64,000 nt of DNA from Candidatus Gastranaerophilales bacterium (GTDB lineage Bacteria > Cyanobacteriota > Vampirovibrionia > Gastranaerophilales > Gastranaerophilaceae): assembly GCA_944327245.1 (NCBI GenBank), contig CALVHD010000001.1, positions 1 to 64,000 on the forward strand, given 5' to 3'. A program made the position numbers and the translations under genes. Of this stretch, positions 33,802-42,991 are shown in pieces. Every line of letters starts with the position of its first letter. Position 1 is the stretch's first letter. The notes below the pieces were generated by a model. That model saw nothing but the letters and a program-made list of their open reading frames with translations. It was not told the DNA's origin and ran no database searches.

Positions 33802-34701
33802 TTACACTAAACTTAATGCGATTGATGGTGCTTGATTTGCTTGAGCTAACAATGATGTTGATACTTGTTGAAGTATTTGTTGTTGAGTAAAGTTTGAAGC
33901 TTCAGAAGCAACATCAGCATCTGTGATTATTGATTTAGCGCTTGATAAGTTTTCATATTGAGTTGTTAGGGTATCAAGAGCTGATTCTAGGCGGTTTTGA
34001 GCTGAACCTATTTGAGATTTTCTTGCTGTAATATTATCAATTGCAGCATCAAGGTTTTTAACAGCTTCAGCAAATGAACCTGCTGCAGGTTTTTCCGGTG
34101 TATCAGGGCCTGCCGGTGTTGCAGCGTCATGATTCATACCTGTTAAATCAAATCCTGCTGTCATTCCTGTTAAAGATGAGAATGTAACTTTTTGGAAAAT
34201 TGAAGCATCTGCTGCAATTGTGTTGTTTTCGGTATAATCAGCACCAACTTGGAAAGTTACACCTTCTGCTTGTAAATCAGCATCATTAAATAATGATAAT
34301 GAAGAATATTTTGATGAAGTTGATACTCTATCGATTTCAGCAATACGTTCAGAAACTTCATCTTGCATAGCTTGAATTTCTTCAGCTGAATAAGTGCCGT
34401 TTTTAGCTTGAAGAGTCAAATCACGAATTCTTGATAAGTTATCTTGAATAACATCAAGATTGCCTTCAGCTGTTGATAACATTGCATTACCGTTTTGTAC
34501 GTTATTTTGTGCTGTTTTGTTGCCTTCTAATTGAACTTGCATACGAGCAGAAATAACTGTACCTGCTGCATCATCTTTTGCTGAATTTACTTTTAAACCT
34601 GATGATAATCTTTCCATTGCTTGAGAAAGACCATTTGTTGATTTTGATAAAAGTCCTTGGATTTTAATTGAATCCACATTTGTGTTGATAACTACTGCCA
34701 T
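33802..34701 (-). CDS. Flagellin
   Basis: The 299-aa protein has the N-terminal D0/D1 domain (VVINTNVDSIKIQGLLSKST, AMERLSSGLKVNSAKDDAAG, residues 1-140) and the C-terminal D1/D0 domain (IDNITARKSQIGSAQNRLES, ADVASEASNFTQQQILQQVS, ending QAPSIALSLV). Between them is a short variable part with a Pro-rich loop TPAGPDTPEKPAAG. The length is that of a short, two-domain flagellin that would form a thin filament. A good AAAGGAG Shine-Dalgarno lies before the ATG. A small GCACTT/AAGTGC hairpin stands in the leader. No other flagellar gene is in the window. Confidence 0.95.
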   Translation of the reverse strand: MAVVINTNVDSIKIQGLLSKSTNGLSQAMERLSSGLKVNSAKDDAAGTVISARMQVQLEGNKTAQNNVQNGNAMLSTAEGNLDVIQDNLSRIRDLTLQAKNGTYSAEEIQAMQDEVSERIAEIDRVSTSSKYSSLSLFNDADLQAEGVTFQVGADYTENNTIAADASIFQKVTFSSLTGMTAGFDLTGMNHDAATPAGPDTPEKPAAGSFAEAVKNLDAAIDNITARKSQIGSAQNRLESALDTLTTQYENLSSAKSIITDADVASEASNFTQQQILQQVSTSLLAQANQAPSIALSLV

Positions 34702-34924
34702 GACAATACTCCTTTACTTAATTTGCGCACTTGTCCTTAAGTGCATTTCTAACACTGATGATTTAAAATAATCTTTATTAAATCTTTGGTTTGGCTTTAT
34801 TTATCTGACATAGTTATGATAACTTTTTGCAAAGATAAAAAGAATTATAAAAAAGTTAGGAATTTGCTAAACAAAAGTATAATTTTTATGATAAAATTGT
34901 TTCAAAAAACAGGAATGGAATTTA

Positions 34925-36292
34925 ATGGCACAAAGAACATCTGCAAAAATATCAGCACCTTCTATTAAGCGTCTGCCGCCGCATAATCTTGAAGCGGAAG
35001 CTGCTGTCTTAGGTTCGGTATTAATAAATCCCGAGAGTATGAATAAAATTGTTGAGATTTTAGAGCCTGATTATTTTTATTCGCCTCAAAATAAATTAAT
35101 TTATGAAGCTGTTTTCACCTTATATAATCAAAATAAGCCAACTGATGTTTTATCTTTAGCTGAATATTTTCGCTCAAGAAATAAGCTTGATGATATAGGC
35201 GGTATTGAATATTTAAGTGAATTGGGTTTAGATAATGTACTATCATCAAATGTTGAATATTATGCTCAAATAATTAAAGAAAATGCCCTTAAAAGAAAAC
35301 TTGTAAATGCAGGTTCAATAATTATTGAAGAAGTTTTTAAAAACCCTGAAGCTGAGGTTGCGCTAGAAGTTGCGGAAAAAACAATTTTTGATATTGCGCA
35401 ACAAAAATCTTCTCAAGATGTTAAATTGATAACCAATTTGTTAATGGAAACAGTTGAACAATTGGAATTCAGGTTTAATAACAAAGGGTCATATACAGGA
35501 GTGCCAAGCGGGTATTATGACCTTGATGCTATGCTTGCAGGCTTTCAAAAATCAGATTTGATTATCCTTGCTGCACGCCCATCTATGGGTAAAACTGCCT
35601 TTGCTCTTAATATTGCACAAAATATCGGAATAGAACAGCACATTCCTGTTTTGATATTTTCTCTTGAAATGTCAGCCAGTCAATTAACACAGCGTATTTT
35701 GTGTTCTGAGGCAGAAATTGATGCTCAAAGAGCAAGAACAGGCGAACTAAATGAACAGGAATGGGAAAAAATAGCCGATGTAATGAATAAATTACACGAG
35801 GCCCCCATTTTAATTGATGATTCATCAGGAGTAACATTGTCAGATATTAGGGCCAAAGCAAGAAGGATTAAAACAAAATATCCAGATTTAGGTTTGATTA
35901 TAATTGATTATCTTCAATTAATAGAAGATAAAACCATTATGGATAGAAATCAAGCTATTTCAGGTATTTCAAGAGGGTTAAAGTCATTAGCTCGTGAATT
36001 AAATGTTCCTATAATTTCGCTATCTCAATTATCTCGTAAGGTTGAAGATAGAACAGATAAGCGTCCTATGCTTTCAGATTTAAGAGAATCTGGCGCTATT
36101 GAACAAGATGCCGACGTTGTTATGTTTGTTCATAGGGAAGAATATTATGATAAAGAAAATCCGGAATTAAAGAATAAAGCTTCTATCATTATTGCAAAAC
36201 AACGTAATGGCCCTGTGGGTAATGTTGATTTATTATTCTTTGGTTCAACTACTAAATTTAAAAACAAAATGAAGCCTGTTATTGAAGGTTAA
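34925..36292 (+). CDS. dnaB: Replicative DNA helicase DnaB
   Basis: The 455-aa protein has the N-terminal domain with RLPPHNLEAEAAVLGSVLINPESM and the RecA-like motor with Walker A LAARPSMGKTAFALNIA, Walker B LGLIIIDYLQLI, and SQLSRKVEDRTDKRPMLSDLRESGAIEQDADVV. There is no intein. It unwinds DNA at the replication fork. AGGAATGGAATT lies before ATG 34925. A small hairpin group follows, shared with the SLH gene. Confidence 0.96.
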   Translation: MAQRTSAKISAPSIKRLPPHNLEAEAAVLGSVLINPESMNKIVEILEPDYFYSPQNKLIYEAVFTLYNQNKPTDVLSLAEYFRSRNKLDDIGGIEYLSELGLDNVLSSNVEYYAQIIKENALKRKLVNAGSIIIEEVFKNPEAEVALEVAEKTIFDIAQQKSSQDVKLITNLLMETVEQLEFRFNNKGSYTGVPSGYYDLDAMLAGFQKSDLIILAARPSMGKTAFALNIAQNIGIEQHIPVLIFSLEMSASQLTQRILCSEAEIDAQRARTGELNEQEWEKIADVMNKLHEAPILIDDSSGVTLSDIRAKARRIKTKYPDLGLIIIDYLQLIEDKTIMDRNQAISGISRGLKSLARELNVPIISLSQLSRKVEDRTDKRPMLSDLRESGAIEQDADVVMFVHREEYYDKENPELKNKASIIIAKQRNGPVGNVDLLFFGSTTKFKNKMKPVIEG

Positions 36293-36301
36293 AAATCAAA
36301 A

Positions 36302-36347
36302 AAGACTGCAAAAGTTTTTGCAGTCTTAAAAATCAGAGCTGATTTTT
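36302..36347. terminator. Bidirectional terminator between dnaB and the SLH gene
   Basis: Two adjacent hairpins: AAGACTGCAAAA with TTTTGCAGTCTT (T6 on the minus strand) and AAAATCAG with CTGATTTTTA (T5 on the plus strand). Confidence 0.8.
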
Positions 36348-36348
36348 A

Positions 36349-38217
36349 TTATTGTCCAAAGGCAATAGTGATTTTTTCTTTAGGGTTAACTTTTGAAATT
36401 GGTGTTCCTGATGAATCAACAAGATATGCCAATTCTTCACCTGATGTTTGGAATAATCCCATAGTTCCTGATAAAGCAGTTCTTGTTAAGTCAACAGGTG
36501 CTTTAAGGGTAGTTTTGATACCGTCTTGATAGCTTCTGCCTGCGGCTTTGAATTTACCTGATAATAGTTCAGATGTACCTACACCTGTTTGATCAAGTAA
36601 TCCTTCAGCAGCGTTAGCAATACCAATTGCGGCACCACCAATTGTTCTGCCTGCAGTACCAATTAATGAACCTGTCCAAGTGAATGGGAATTGAACTAAT
36701 CTTAACAACGGATTAATATCTTTTTGTCTTTCAACTTTAGCAGTTAAGATTTGTTTTGGAAGTTGCGCTTTGCAACCGTCGCAATTAATGATTTCATTAA
36801 ATGATAGTCTTAGAGAACCTTGATTATTTTTGCTTGGTCTTGTAACTTCGGTTACTTTACCTCTAACAGTTGAACCGCATGGGAATACTTGACCGTTAAT
36901 TGTTATTTCGTTCAATGTTTTAGCGGCAAATTGTTCACCTACGTTTGCATGTTTTGCGTTAATAATATCGTTCATTGTTAATTGCAATGTAGGAATTGTA
37001 ACCTTTGTTTCGCGTTCTATGTAAGTTTTTCCGCCAAGATCTTGAGATGCGGTTTTTGTAGATTTATCATAACCTCCGGCAATTCTCATACCTTGCAACA
37101 TTGAGCTGGCTTCAGCACGTGTTGTTTTATCGTTTGGTCTAATGTAGTCTTGATTTCTTTCGTTTTTAAGAGCGCCGTTATCAATAGCTTTAGCTACGTG
37201 TTCTTTTGCCCAGCAAGGAACTTGAGAACCATCTTTATATTTTGATAAGATTTCGTCTGCTTTAGCTTCATCCATAGGACAGCTTAAACCTTTGGCCATG
37301 ATTGTCAGTGCTTCTGTTCTTGTTATGTTTTCATTAGGTGCAAACATGTCGTTTGATTTGCCTTTAATCATATTTTCAGCAACACCTTTTGAGATATAAT
37401 CATGTGCCCAGTGATTTTTTGGAACATCTTTAAATGTTAATGAATCGCAGTCAGAAGTTACATCAAGATTGTAGCCTTTAACAACCATTGTTGCCATTTC
37501 TGCACGTGAAACTTTTCTGTTTGGTTTAAACATGCCATCCGGATAACCTTCAAGAACACATTGTTCTGTTAGACGGTTAATATCGCTGCTTGCCCAATAG
37601 CTGTCAAATACATCGGGGTATTGTTGGGCTGTAATATCAGCGGCAGCACCGGTAAAGCCTAAACAAGAGCATGGTTCTTTTGATGTTTTAATGATGTCCA
37701 TTGTGGTTGTTGAATATACGTTTTGTGGTGCATCGCAGTCATATTTCGGCATATCGTCCGCACTGATAACCGGAGCAGCTCCGCCTGTTGGGCAACCGCA
37801 ATCAACGGGAACACCTCTGTATGAGGGTGTTAATAAAGAATCATTAATGGTTGCGTTATTTAGCTCCTCCCCCACTTGTGCGGTGTTAGAATTTGAATAA
37901 ATAGCATTCGGATAAGCATAAGTTTGTTGATTTAGGGGTTTTGTTTCAATGCAAGGAGCTGCGGCTCCTGTAGGACAATCGCAATCAGATTTTTTCTTTT
38001 CGCAAGGATCGCATTTTTCTTTTTTCTTTTCACAAGCGCAGTCTGCTTGTTTGCATTTTGAGCATGTAGCATTGTCAGGTGTTACAATTTCAGATTTTTT
38101 ATTACATCCGCAGTCATCACCTGCAACAGGACATGCCGCAAATGACATAGGAACAGTTAGCGCCAATGCGCATAAACTAATTGTAGCGCCAGATAATAAA
38201 CTTCTTTTGATAGTCAT
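36349..38217 (-). CDS. SLH-domain envelope protein with Cys-rich N-terminal part
   Basis: The protein has 622 residues from ATG 38217, preceded by a strong GGAGG. A signal peptide (IKRSLLSGATISLCALALTV, cut near AFA) leads into a region with about 20 cysteines (DDCGCNKK, CSKCKQADCACEKKKEKC), including three CxC...TGAAA-like units. Three SLH repeats follow (about residues 215-395; YPDGMFKPNRKVSRAEMATM, APNENITRTEALTIMAKG, IRPNDKTTRAEASSML). The C-terminal third contains a domain shared with the 229-aa protein at 22813 and a Gly-rich segment. SLH domains bind pyruvylated wall polymer; in cyanobacterial relatives they anchor outer-membrane proteins. No beta-barrel porin domain is evident. Confidence 0.85.
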   Translation of the reverse strand: MTIKRSLLSGATISLCALALTVPMSFAACPVAGDDCGCNKKSEIVTPDNATCSKCKQADCACEKKKEKCDPCEKKKSDCDCPTGAAAPCIETKPLNQQTYAYPNAIYSNSNTAQVGEELNNATINDSLLTPSYRGVPVDCGCPTGGAAPVISADDMPKYDCDAPQNVYSTTTMDIIKTSKEPCSCLGFTGAAADITAQQYPDVFDSYWASSDINRLTEQCVLEGYPDGMFKPNRKVSRAEMATMVVKGYNLDVTSDCDSLTFKDVPKNHWAHDYISKGVAENMIKGKSNDMFAPNENITRTEALTIMAKGLSCPMDEAKADEILSKYKDGSQVPCWAKEHVAKAIDNGALKNERNQDYIRPNDKTTRAEASSMLQGMRIAGGYDKSTKTASQDLGGKTYIERETKVTIPTLQLTMNDIINAKHANVGEQFAAKTLNEITINGQVFPCGSTVRGKVTEVTRPSKNNQGSLRLSFNEIINCDGCKAQLPKQILTAKVERQKDINPLLRLVQFPFTWTGSLIGTAGRTIGGAAIGIANAAEGLLDQTGVGTSELLSGKFKAAGRSYQDGIKTTLKAPVDLTRTALSGTMGLFQTSGEELAYLVDSSGTPISKVNPKEKITIAFGQ

Positions 38218-38344
38218 TTTTCCTCCTTTTATGTTGCATTTATTTTTTATACAAAAACGCACAATTTTTATTCTAAAATTATGCGTTTATTTTATTTTGT
38301 ATTCATTACCATAAAAGGTTATCCGAAATGCTAATTGTTTTAGT

Positions 38345-38383
38345 AAAAAAAAGACACGGATTAAATTAATCCGTGTCCTTTTT
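38345..38383. terminator. Terminator of the 100-aa gene
   Basis: GACACGGATTAA and TTAATCCGTGTC form a 12-bp palindrome between A8 and T5 tracts; the minus strand has the longer T run. Confidence 0.8.
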
Positions 38384-38399
38384 GTTAGTTCTTATGTAA

Positions 38400-38702
38400 C
38401 TATATTTCAGATAAAAGATAATCAGCCATCCATTGGCAATTTTCATCTTCATATGCAAGCGCTTTTAATGGAGCAATTGAACTTTCTCCTATTCTAATTA
38501 AGCTCATTGCAACAATTCCTCTTTGTAAACCTTTTAGAGTTTTTAATTTTTGAACAAGAGCATTAACAGCTTTTGCTCCCATTGCTACAATTGAGTTTTC
38601 AACATCATTTTTAGTACTTGAATCAACATCTGATAATAAATAATCAAGTTTTTCTGATATGGAGTCTTGTTGAATGATGTTTGTATTTACTACTGCTTGC
38701 AT
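38400..38702 (-). CDS. Small HEAT-like helical repeat protein
   Basis: The 100-aa protein shows helix pairs typical of HEAT/PBS repeats: VENSIVAMGAKAVNALVQKLKTL, LQRGIVAMSLIRIGESSIAPLKAL. These usually serve as protein-binding scaffolds. There is no signal peptide. It diverges from ffh, with a 24-bp perfect palindrome in the gap. Partner unknown. Confidence 0.65.
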   Translation of the reverse strand: MQAVVNTNIIQQDSISEKLDYLLSDVDSSTKNDVENSIVAMGAKAVNALVQKLKTLKGLQRGIVAMSLIRIGESSIAPLKALAYEDENCQWMADYLLSEI

Positions 38703-38777
38703 TATCTTACCTCATAATTTCTTCTTTGTAATTTTTAGTATACACATAAAAAATATATTTTTTTGATTTCCTTATAC

Positions 38778-38801
38778 AATCTTTATATCGATATAAAGAT
38801 T
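38778..38801. promoter_or_regulatory. Perfect 24-bp palindrome before ffh
   Basis: AATCTTTATATC followed directly by its reverse complement GATATAAAGATT, with no spacer, in the divergent gap between the HEAT-like gene and ffh. It lies 23 bp upstream of the predicted ffh -10. A dimeric regulator operator is likely. Confidence 0.5.
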
Positions 38802-38824
38802 TAATAATTTTTGTATTTTTATAG

Positions 38825-38830
38825 TAGAAT
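38825..38830 (+). promoter_or_regulatory. -10 element of a probably leaderless promoter
   Basis: TAGAAT ends 6 nt before the ffh ATG; no Shine-Dalgarno lies between. Confidence 0.45.
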
Positions 38831-38836
38831 GTAGTT

Positions 38837-40195
38837 ATGTTTGATAGTCTATCGGAAAAATTACAGCAGATTATTGCTGCTACAGGTAAAAATTCAACTT
38901 TAACGGATGATAATATTCAAGATGCACTAAGAGAAATAAGACGTGCATTATTAGGCGCTGATGTTTCATTAAATGTTGTTAAATCTTTTATTTCATCTAT
39001 AAAAGATAAAGTAATAGGTGAAAAAGTTGTTGAATCAACAAACCCTTCTCAAACACTAATTAAAATTGTTAATGATGAATTAACTGTTTTGTTGGGTGAA
39101 AAGCAAGCACCCTTAAAATTGGATACAAATCCATCAATTATAATGATGTTGGGCTTGCAAGGCTCAGGTAAAACAACAAGTGCTGCTAAATTAGCGCTAA
39201 AATTAAAAAAAGAAGGAAAATCGCCTCTTTTGGTAGCTTTAGATGTGTATCGTCCTGCTGCAATTTTGCAATTGAAAACATTGGCGCAAGATAATAAGAT
39301 TGATTTTTTTGCATTGGATAATGAAAAAGATGTTGTAAAAATTGCAACTGCTTCTTTGGAGTTTGCAAAGGAAAATAATAATACGGTTTTAATTTTTGAT
39401 ACAGCAGGCAGATTACAGATTGATTCAGACATGATGGCTGAATTAATGCTTTTAAGTCATAGTTTTAATATTAATGAAAAACTTCTTGTTGTTGATTCAA
39501 TGATAGGTCAAGCTGCACTTGAAGTTGCTCTTGATTTTGACGAACAATTAGGAATTGATGGTGTAATTTTAACAAAATTAGACGGCGACACAAAAGGCGG
39601 CTGCGCTTTAAGTATTGTTCATGCGACTAAAAAACCTGTTAAATTAATTGCAACAGGGGAAAATATAGTTCCGCTTGAAGATTTTCACCCTGATAGGATG
39701 GCCAACCGCATTTTGGGCATGGGCGATATTGTAACTTTGGTTGAGCGTGCTCAAAAAAATATTGATTTAAAGGAAGCTAAAGCTCTCGAAGATAAAATGT
39801 TAAAAGATGAGTTTAGCTTTGAAGATTTTCTTAAAATTCAAAAACAAATTAAGGCTCTTGGGTCTTTTGGGGGTATTTTATCTATGCTGCCTTTGGGAAT
39901 TTCGAAAGATGACAGTGAAAAGATTTCCCATGAAGGTGAAAAACAGTTTAAAAAAATTGAAGTTTTTATTCAATCTATGACACCGCAAGAGCGTAAAAAT
40001 CCCAATATTTTAAATGCTTCAAGAAAAAAAAGAATTGCCTTGGGGGCAGGCATGGATATAAATGAATTAAATGCTTTTATAGCACAATTCGAAACTATGA
40101 GAAAAATGATGAAAGGGTTTGGCGGACTTAAAAAATCCTTGAAAGGCAAAAAAGGAAAAATGCCTTTTGGTGGAATGCCTAAGTTCCCGTTTTGA
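38837..40195 (+). CDS. ffh: Signal recognition particle protein Ffh
   Basis: The 452-aa protein has the N domain, the GTPase G domain with MLGLQGSGKTTSAAKLA, DVYRPAAILQL, DTAGRLQID and TKLDGDTKGG, and a Met-rich M domain with the signal-binding and RNA-binding parts (SMTPQERKNPNILNASRKKRIALGAG). It binds signal sequences on the ribosome and delivers them to FtsY. The 4.5S RNA gene is not in this window. trkA follows 6 bp later on the same strand. Confidence 0.95.
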   Translation: MFDSLSEKLQQIIAATGKNSTLTDDNIQDALREIRRALLGADVSLNVVKSFISSIKDKVIGEKVVESTNPSQTLIKIVNDELTVLLGEKQAPLKLDTNPSIIMMLGLQGSGKTTSAAKLALKLKKEGKSPLLVALDVYRPAAILQLKTLAQDNKIDFFALDNEKDVVKIATASLEFAKENNNTVLIFDTAGRLQIDSDMMAELMLLSHSFNINEKLLVVDSMIGQAALEVALDFDEQLGIDGVILTKLDGDTKGGCALSIVHATKKPVKLIATGENIVPLEDFHPDRMANRILGMGDIVTLVERAQKNIDLKEAKALEDKMLKDEFSFEDFLKIQKQIKALGSFGGILSMLPLGISKDDSEKISHEGEKQFKKIEVFIQSMTPQERKNPNILNASRKKRIALGAGMDINELNAFIAQFETMRKMMKGFGGLKKSLKGKKGKMPFGGMPKFPF

Positions 40196-40201
40196 TAAGA
40201 T

Positions 40202-41539
40202 ATGAGAATAGTGATATATGGCGCAAGTGAAATGGCAAGCGCAATTGCGGTAGAATTTTTTGAAGACCACGATGTTATAGTTATTGATCCGAATCAAAAA
40301 AATCTTGAACCCTTTTCAAGATTAGATGTCGGGGTTATTTGCGCAGATGCGCTAAATATTAAAATTTTAAAAGATTCTGATGTTTCTTCTGCAGATGTAT
40401 TTATCGCTTGTTCGCCTGATGATGAACAAAACATAATAGCCTGCCTTATGGCAAAAGAGGTTTCAAACGGTCAAACGGTATGTTTTGTATCTAAGAAGGA
40501 ATCCCTTGTATCTTTAAATGCTTTAAAGGATGAATATCATTCAAGTTATGTTCAAAATATTGATAACGTAATTTGGCCTCAAAATTTACTTGTCCAAGAA
40601 ATTTTTAAAATTATAACAGTGCCTGATGCTGTAGATGTTGAAAATTTTGCTCAAGGTCGGGCAAGATTATTAGAATACAGAATAAAAGAAGACTCTGAAC
40701 TTTTAAATCAGAAATTAAAAGACTGTTATTTTAATTCTGAAGTTTTGGTTGTTGGAATTGTCAGAAATGACGAGTTATTTATTCCAAACGGCAACAGTGA
40801 GTTTTTATTAAATGATAAAATAATTCTGATGGGTACGCCAATCGGGCTTGATATTGCGGTTAGCGAGCTTTTTGTTTCAAAAGGAACGGTTAAAAAAATA
40901 ACAATCATAGGCGGAGGCTCAGTTGGCTATGAATTAGCGCAAGCATTAGAAAAAACATCTATGAAAGTTAAACTGATTGAAACTGATTACAACAGGTGTG
41001 AATTTTTATCTCAAAATCTTAAAAAGTCTTTAATCTTAAATGGTTCAGGAACAAGTCTCGAGCTTTTAGAACAAGAAGAAACAGGAAGAAATGATGTTGT
41101 TGTAGCTATAACAAACAATGACGAAAAAAATCTTCTTTGTTCATTGTTATCTAAGCAATTAGGGGCAAAAAAGGTTATAACAAGAGTTTCACAAGGCACT
41201 ACCGGAAATCTTTTTGAAAGAGTCGGTGTAGATGTTGCAATTTCACAAAGAGAGGCCTGTATCCATGAAATTAAAAACAGAATAATGGACTCAAGAGCTT
41301 GTGTATTGGCAACAGTTGAGCGCGGACAGGGTGAAATTATTGAAATAATGGTACCTGAAGGTTTTGAAATAAAACCTTTGTACGAAATAAAAATGCCTGT
41401 TCCTTGTGTAATTGCAATAGTAAATAGAGGTTCTAAGGTTATTATTCCGAAAGGAAAAACAGAAATTATGCCAAAGGATGTTTTGTTGATATTTACAAAA
41501 TCGGATGATGTTGCAGCTGTTAAGGAATATTTTAAATAA
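40202..41539 (+). CDS. trkA: Trk potassium uptake regulatory protein TrkA
   Basis: The 445-aa protein has two TrkA-N/TrkA-C pairs. The first Rossmann domain starts MRIVIYGASEMASAIAVEFF and the second KKITIIGGGSVGYELAQALE (near residue 230), each followed by a C-terminal ligand domain. It gates the TrkH channel by binding NAD(H) or adenine nucleotides. Its stop overlaps the trkH start by 1 bp, and it follows ffh by 6 bp. Confidence 0.93.
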   Translation: MRIVIYGASEMASAIAVEFFEDHDVIVIDPNQKNLEPFSRLDVGVICADALNIKILKDSDVSSADVFIACSPDDEQNIIACLMAKEVSNGQTVCFVSKKESLVSLNALKDEYHSSYVQNIDNVIWPQNLLVQEIFKIITVPDAVDVENFAQGRARLLEYRIKEDSELLNQKLKDCYFNSEVLVVGIVRNDELFIPNGNSEFLLNDKIILMGTPIGLDIAVSELFVSKGTVKKITIIGGGSVGYELAQALEKTSMKVKLIETDYNRCEFLSQNLKKSLILNGSGTSLELLEQEETGRNDVVVAITNNDEKNLLCSLLSKQLGAKKVITRVSQGTTGNLFERVGVDVAISQREACIHEIKNRIMDSRACVLATVERGQGEIIEIMVPEGFEIKPLYEIKMPVPCVIAIVNRGSKVIIPKGKTEIMPKDVLLIFTKSDDVAAVKEYFK

Positions 41540-42990
41540 TGAGATATAGTATAATTTTTAATATTCTGGGGACTTTTTTAAAACACATCGGTGTTTTGTT
41601 TATTGTTCCTATAATTGCAGCTTTTTTGTTAAACGAAAGGAATGAAATTTATCCGTTTTTATTAACCGGACTTTTTACAACGGCTTTAGGGTTTTTATTT
41701 ACCGTAAAAAAAGTTAATCAAAAAGAAGTAGACAATATCAAAAAAACCGAATCTTTAACAACGGTGTTTTTTTCTTGGGTTTTGTTTGCTTTAATATATT
41801 CAATTCCATATTTATTCTATGGAATGAGTTTTACAAATGCATGTTTTGAATCTATGTCAGGCGTTACAACCACTGGTGCAACGATTATGCAAGATTTTAG
41901 TTTATATCCTAAGACTTTGTTCTTTTTTCGCTCTTTAAGCCAGTGGCTTGGAGGTATGGGGATAGTTGTCTTGTTTATTGCGGTATTACCCAGAATTGCC
42001 GTTGCAGGCAGGCAGATGTTTTATGCTGAAGCCCCTATGCCAACGGAAGACAAAGCAACTCCAAGAATAAGATATACAGCAAGCTGGTTGTGGACAATAT
42101 ATCTAACTTATACAATTTTAGAAATAATTACTTTAAAATTTTGCGGGCTTGATTTGTATCATTCAATAATTACCAGTCTTTCGACTATTGCAACGGGCGG
42201 ATTTAGCGCAATGCCAAATAGTATTATAGATTTTCATAATACAAAAGTAACACTGTGCGTTCTTTTCTTTATGTTTATAGCCGGAATAAACTATATTATT
42301 GTATATAGAAGTATCAAAAACAAAAAACCTGCTCCATTATTTAAAAGTGAGGAATTTAAGGTATATTCGGTTGTAACTGTTGTTCTTTCTTTGTTATTGG
42401 CATTAAGTTTGGTAATAAATTCTCATTATGATATTAAAAGTGCTTTGGTGAATTCTTCTTTTGAAATTGTTACAACAATGACTACCACAGGTTTTGCAAT
42501 AGATAATTATATAAAGTGGGATACAATAAGTAAGGTAATATTATTTTTAGCGTTTTTCACTGGTGGCTGTGCGGCTTCAACTTCGGGCGGCATAAAAATA
42601 ATCAGATGGATTTTTATAGGTAAATATTTAAAAAGAGAGTTGAATAAAATAATACACCCTCAAGGGGTTTACCCGATTAAACTTGAAGGCAGTGCAATAG
42701 CGGCAGATGTTGCTTCGCAAATGGTGGCATTTTTAATATTTTATTTTTTAATATATGCTATTGGGGTTTTGATAATTCTTTTTATTGAACATAACGGCGT
42801 TGTTGCTTTTTCAGCCGCTGCGTCTGCTTTAGGTAATGTTGGTCCTGCTTATGGAATTATAGGACCTTTGGATAGTTTTGCAGTATTACATACATCCACA
42901 AGATGGGTTTTGATTTTATTAATGCTGATAGGCAGATTAGAAATTATACCTTTTCTTGCAATTTTAAATAAAGACTTATGGAAAAATTAA
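41539..42990 (+). CDS. trkH: Trk potassium transporter TrkH
   Basis: The 483-aa membrane protein has four selectivity-filter loops: MSGVTTTGATIM, LSTIATGGFSAM, TTMTTTGFAI and SALGNVGPAYG. This is the four-repeat SKT-type potassium channel. It takes up potassium together with TrkA encoded just before it. The next gene starts 1 bp after its stop. Confidence 0.94.
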   Translation: MRYSIIFNILGTFLKHIGVLFIVPIIAAFLLNERNEIYPFLLTGLFTTALGFLFTVKKVNQKEVDNIKKTESLTTVFFSWVLFALIYSIPYLFYGMSFTNACFESMSGVTTTGATIMQDFSLYPKTLFFFRSLSQWLGGMGIVVLFIAVLPRIAVAGRQMFYAEAPMPTEDKATPRIRYTASWLWTIYLTYTILEIITLKFCGLDLYHSIITSLSTIATGGFSAMPNSIIDFHNTKVTLCVLFFMFIAGINYIIVYRSIKNKKPAPLFKSEEFKVYSVVTVVLSLLLALSLVINSHYDIKSALVNSSFEIVTTMTTTGFAIDNYIKWDTISKVILFLAFFTGGCAASTSGGIKIIRWIFIGKYLKRELNKIIHPQGVYPIKLEGSAIAADVASQMVAFLIFYFLIYAIGVLIILFIEHNGVVAFSAAASALGNVGPAYGIIGPLDSFAVLHTSTRWVLILLMLIGRLEIIPFLAILNKDLWKN

Positions 42991-42991
42991 T

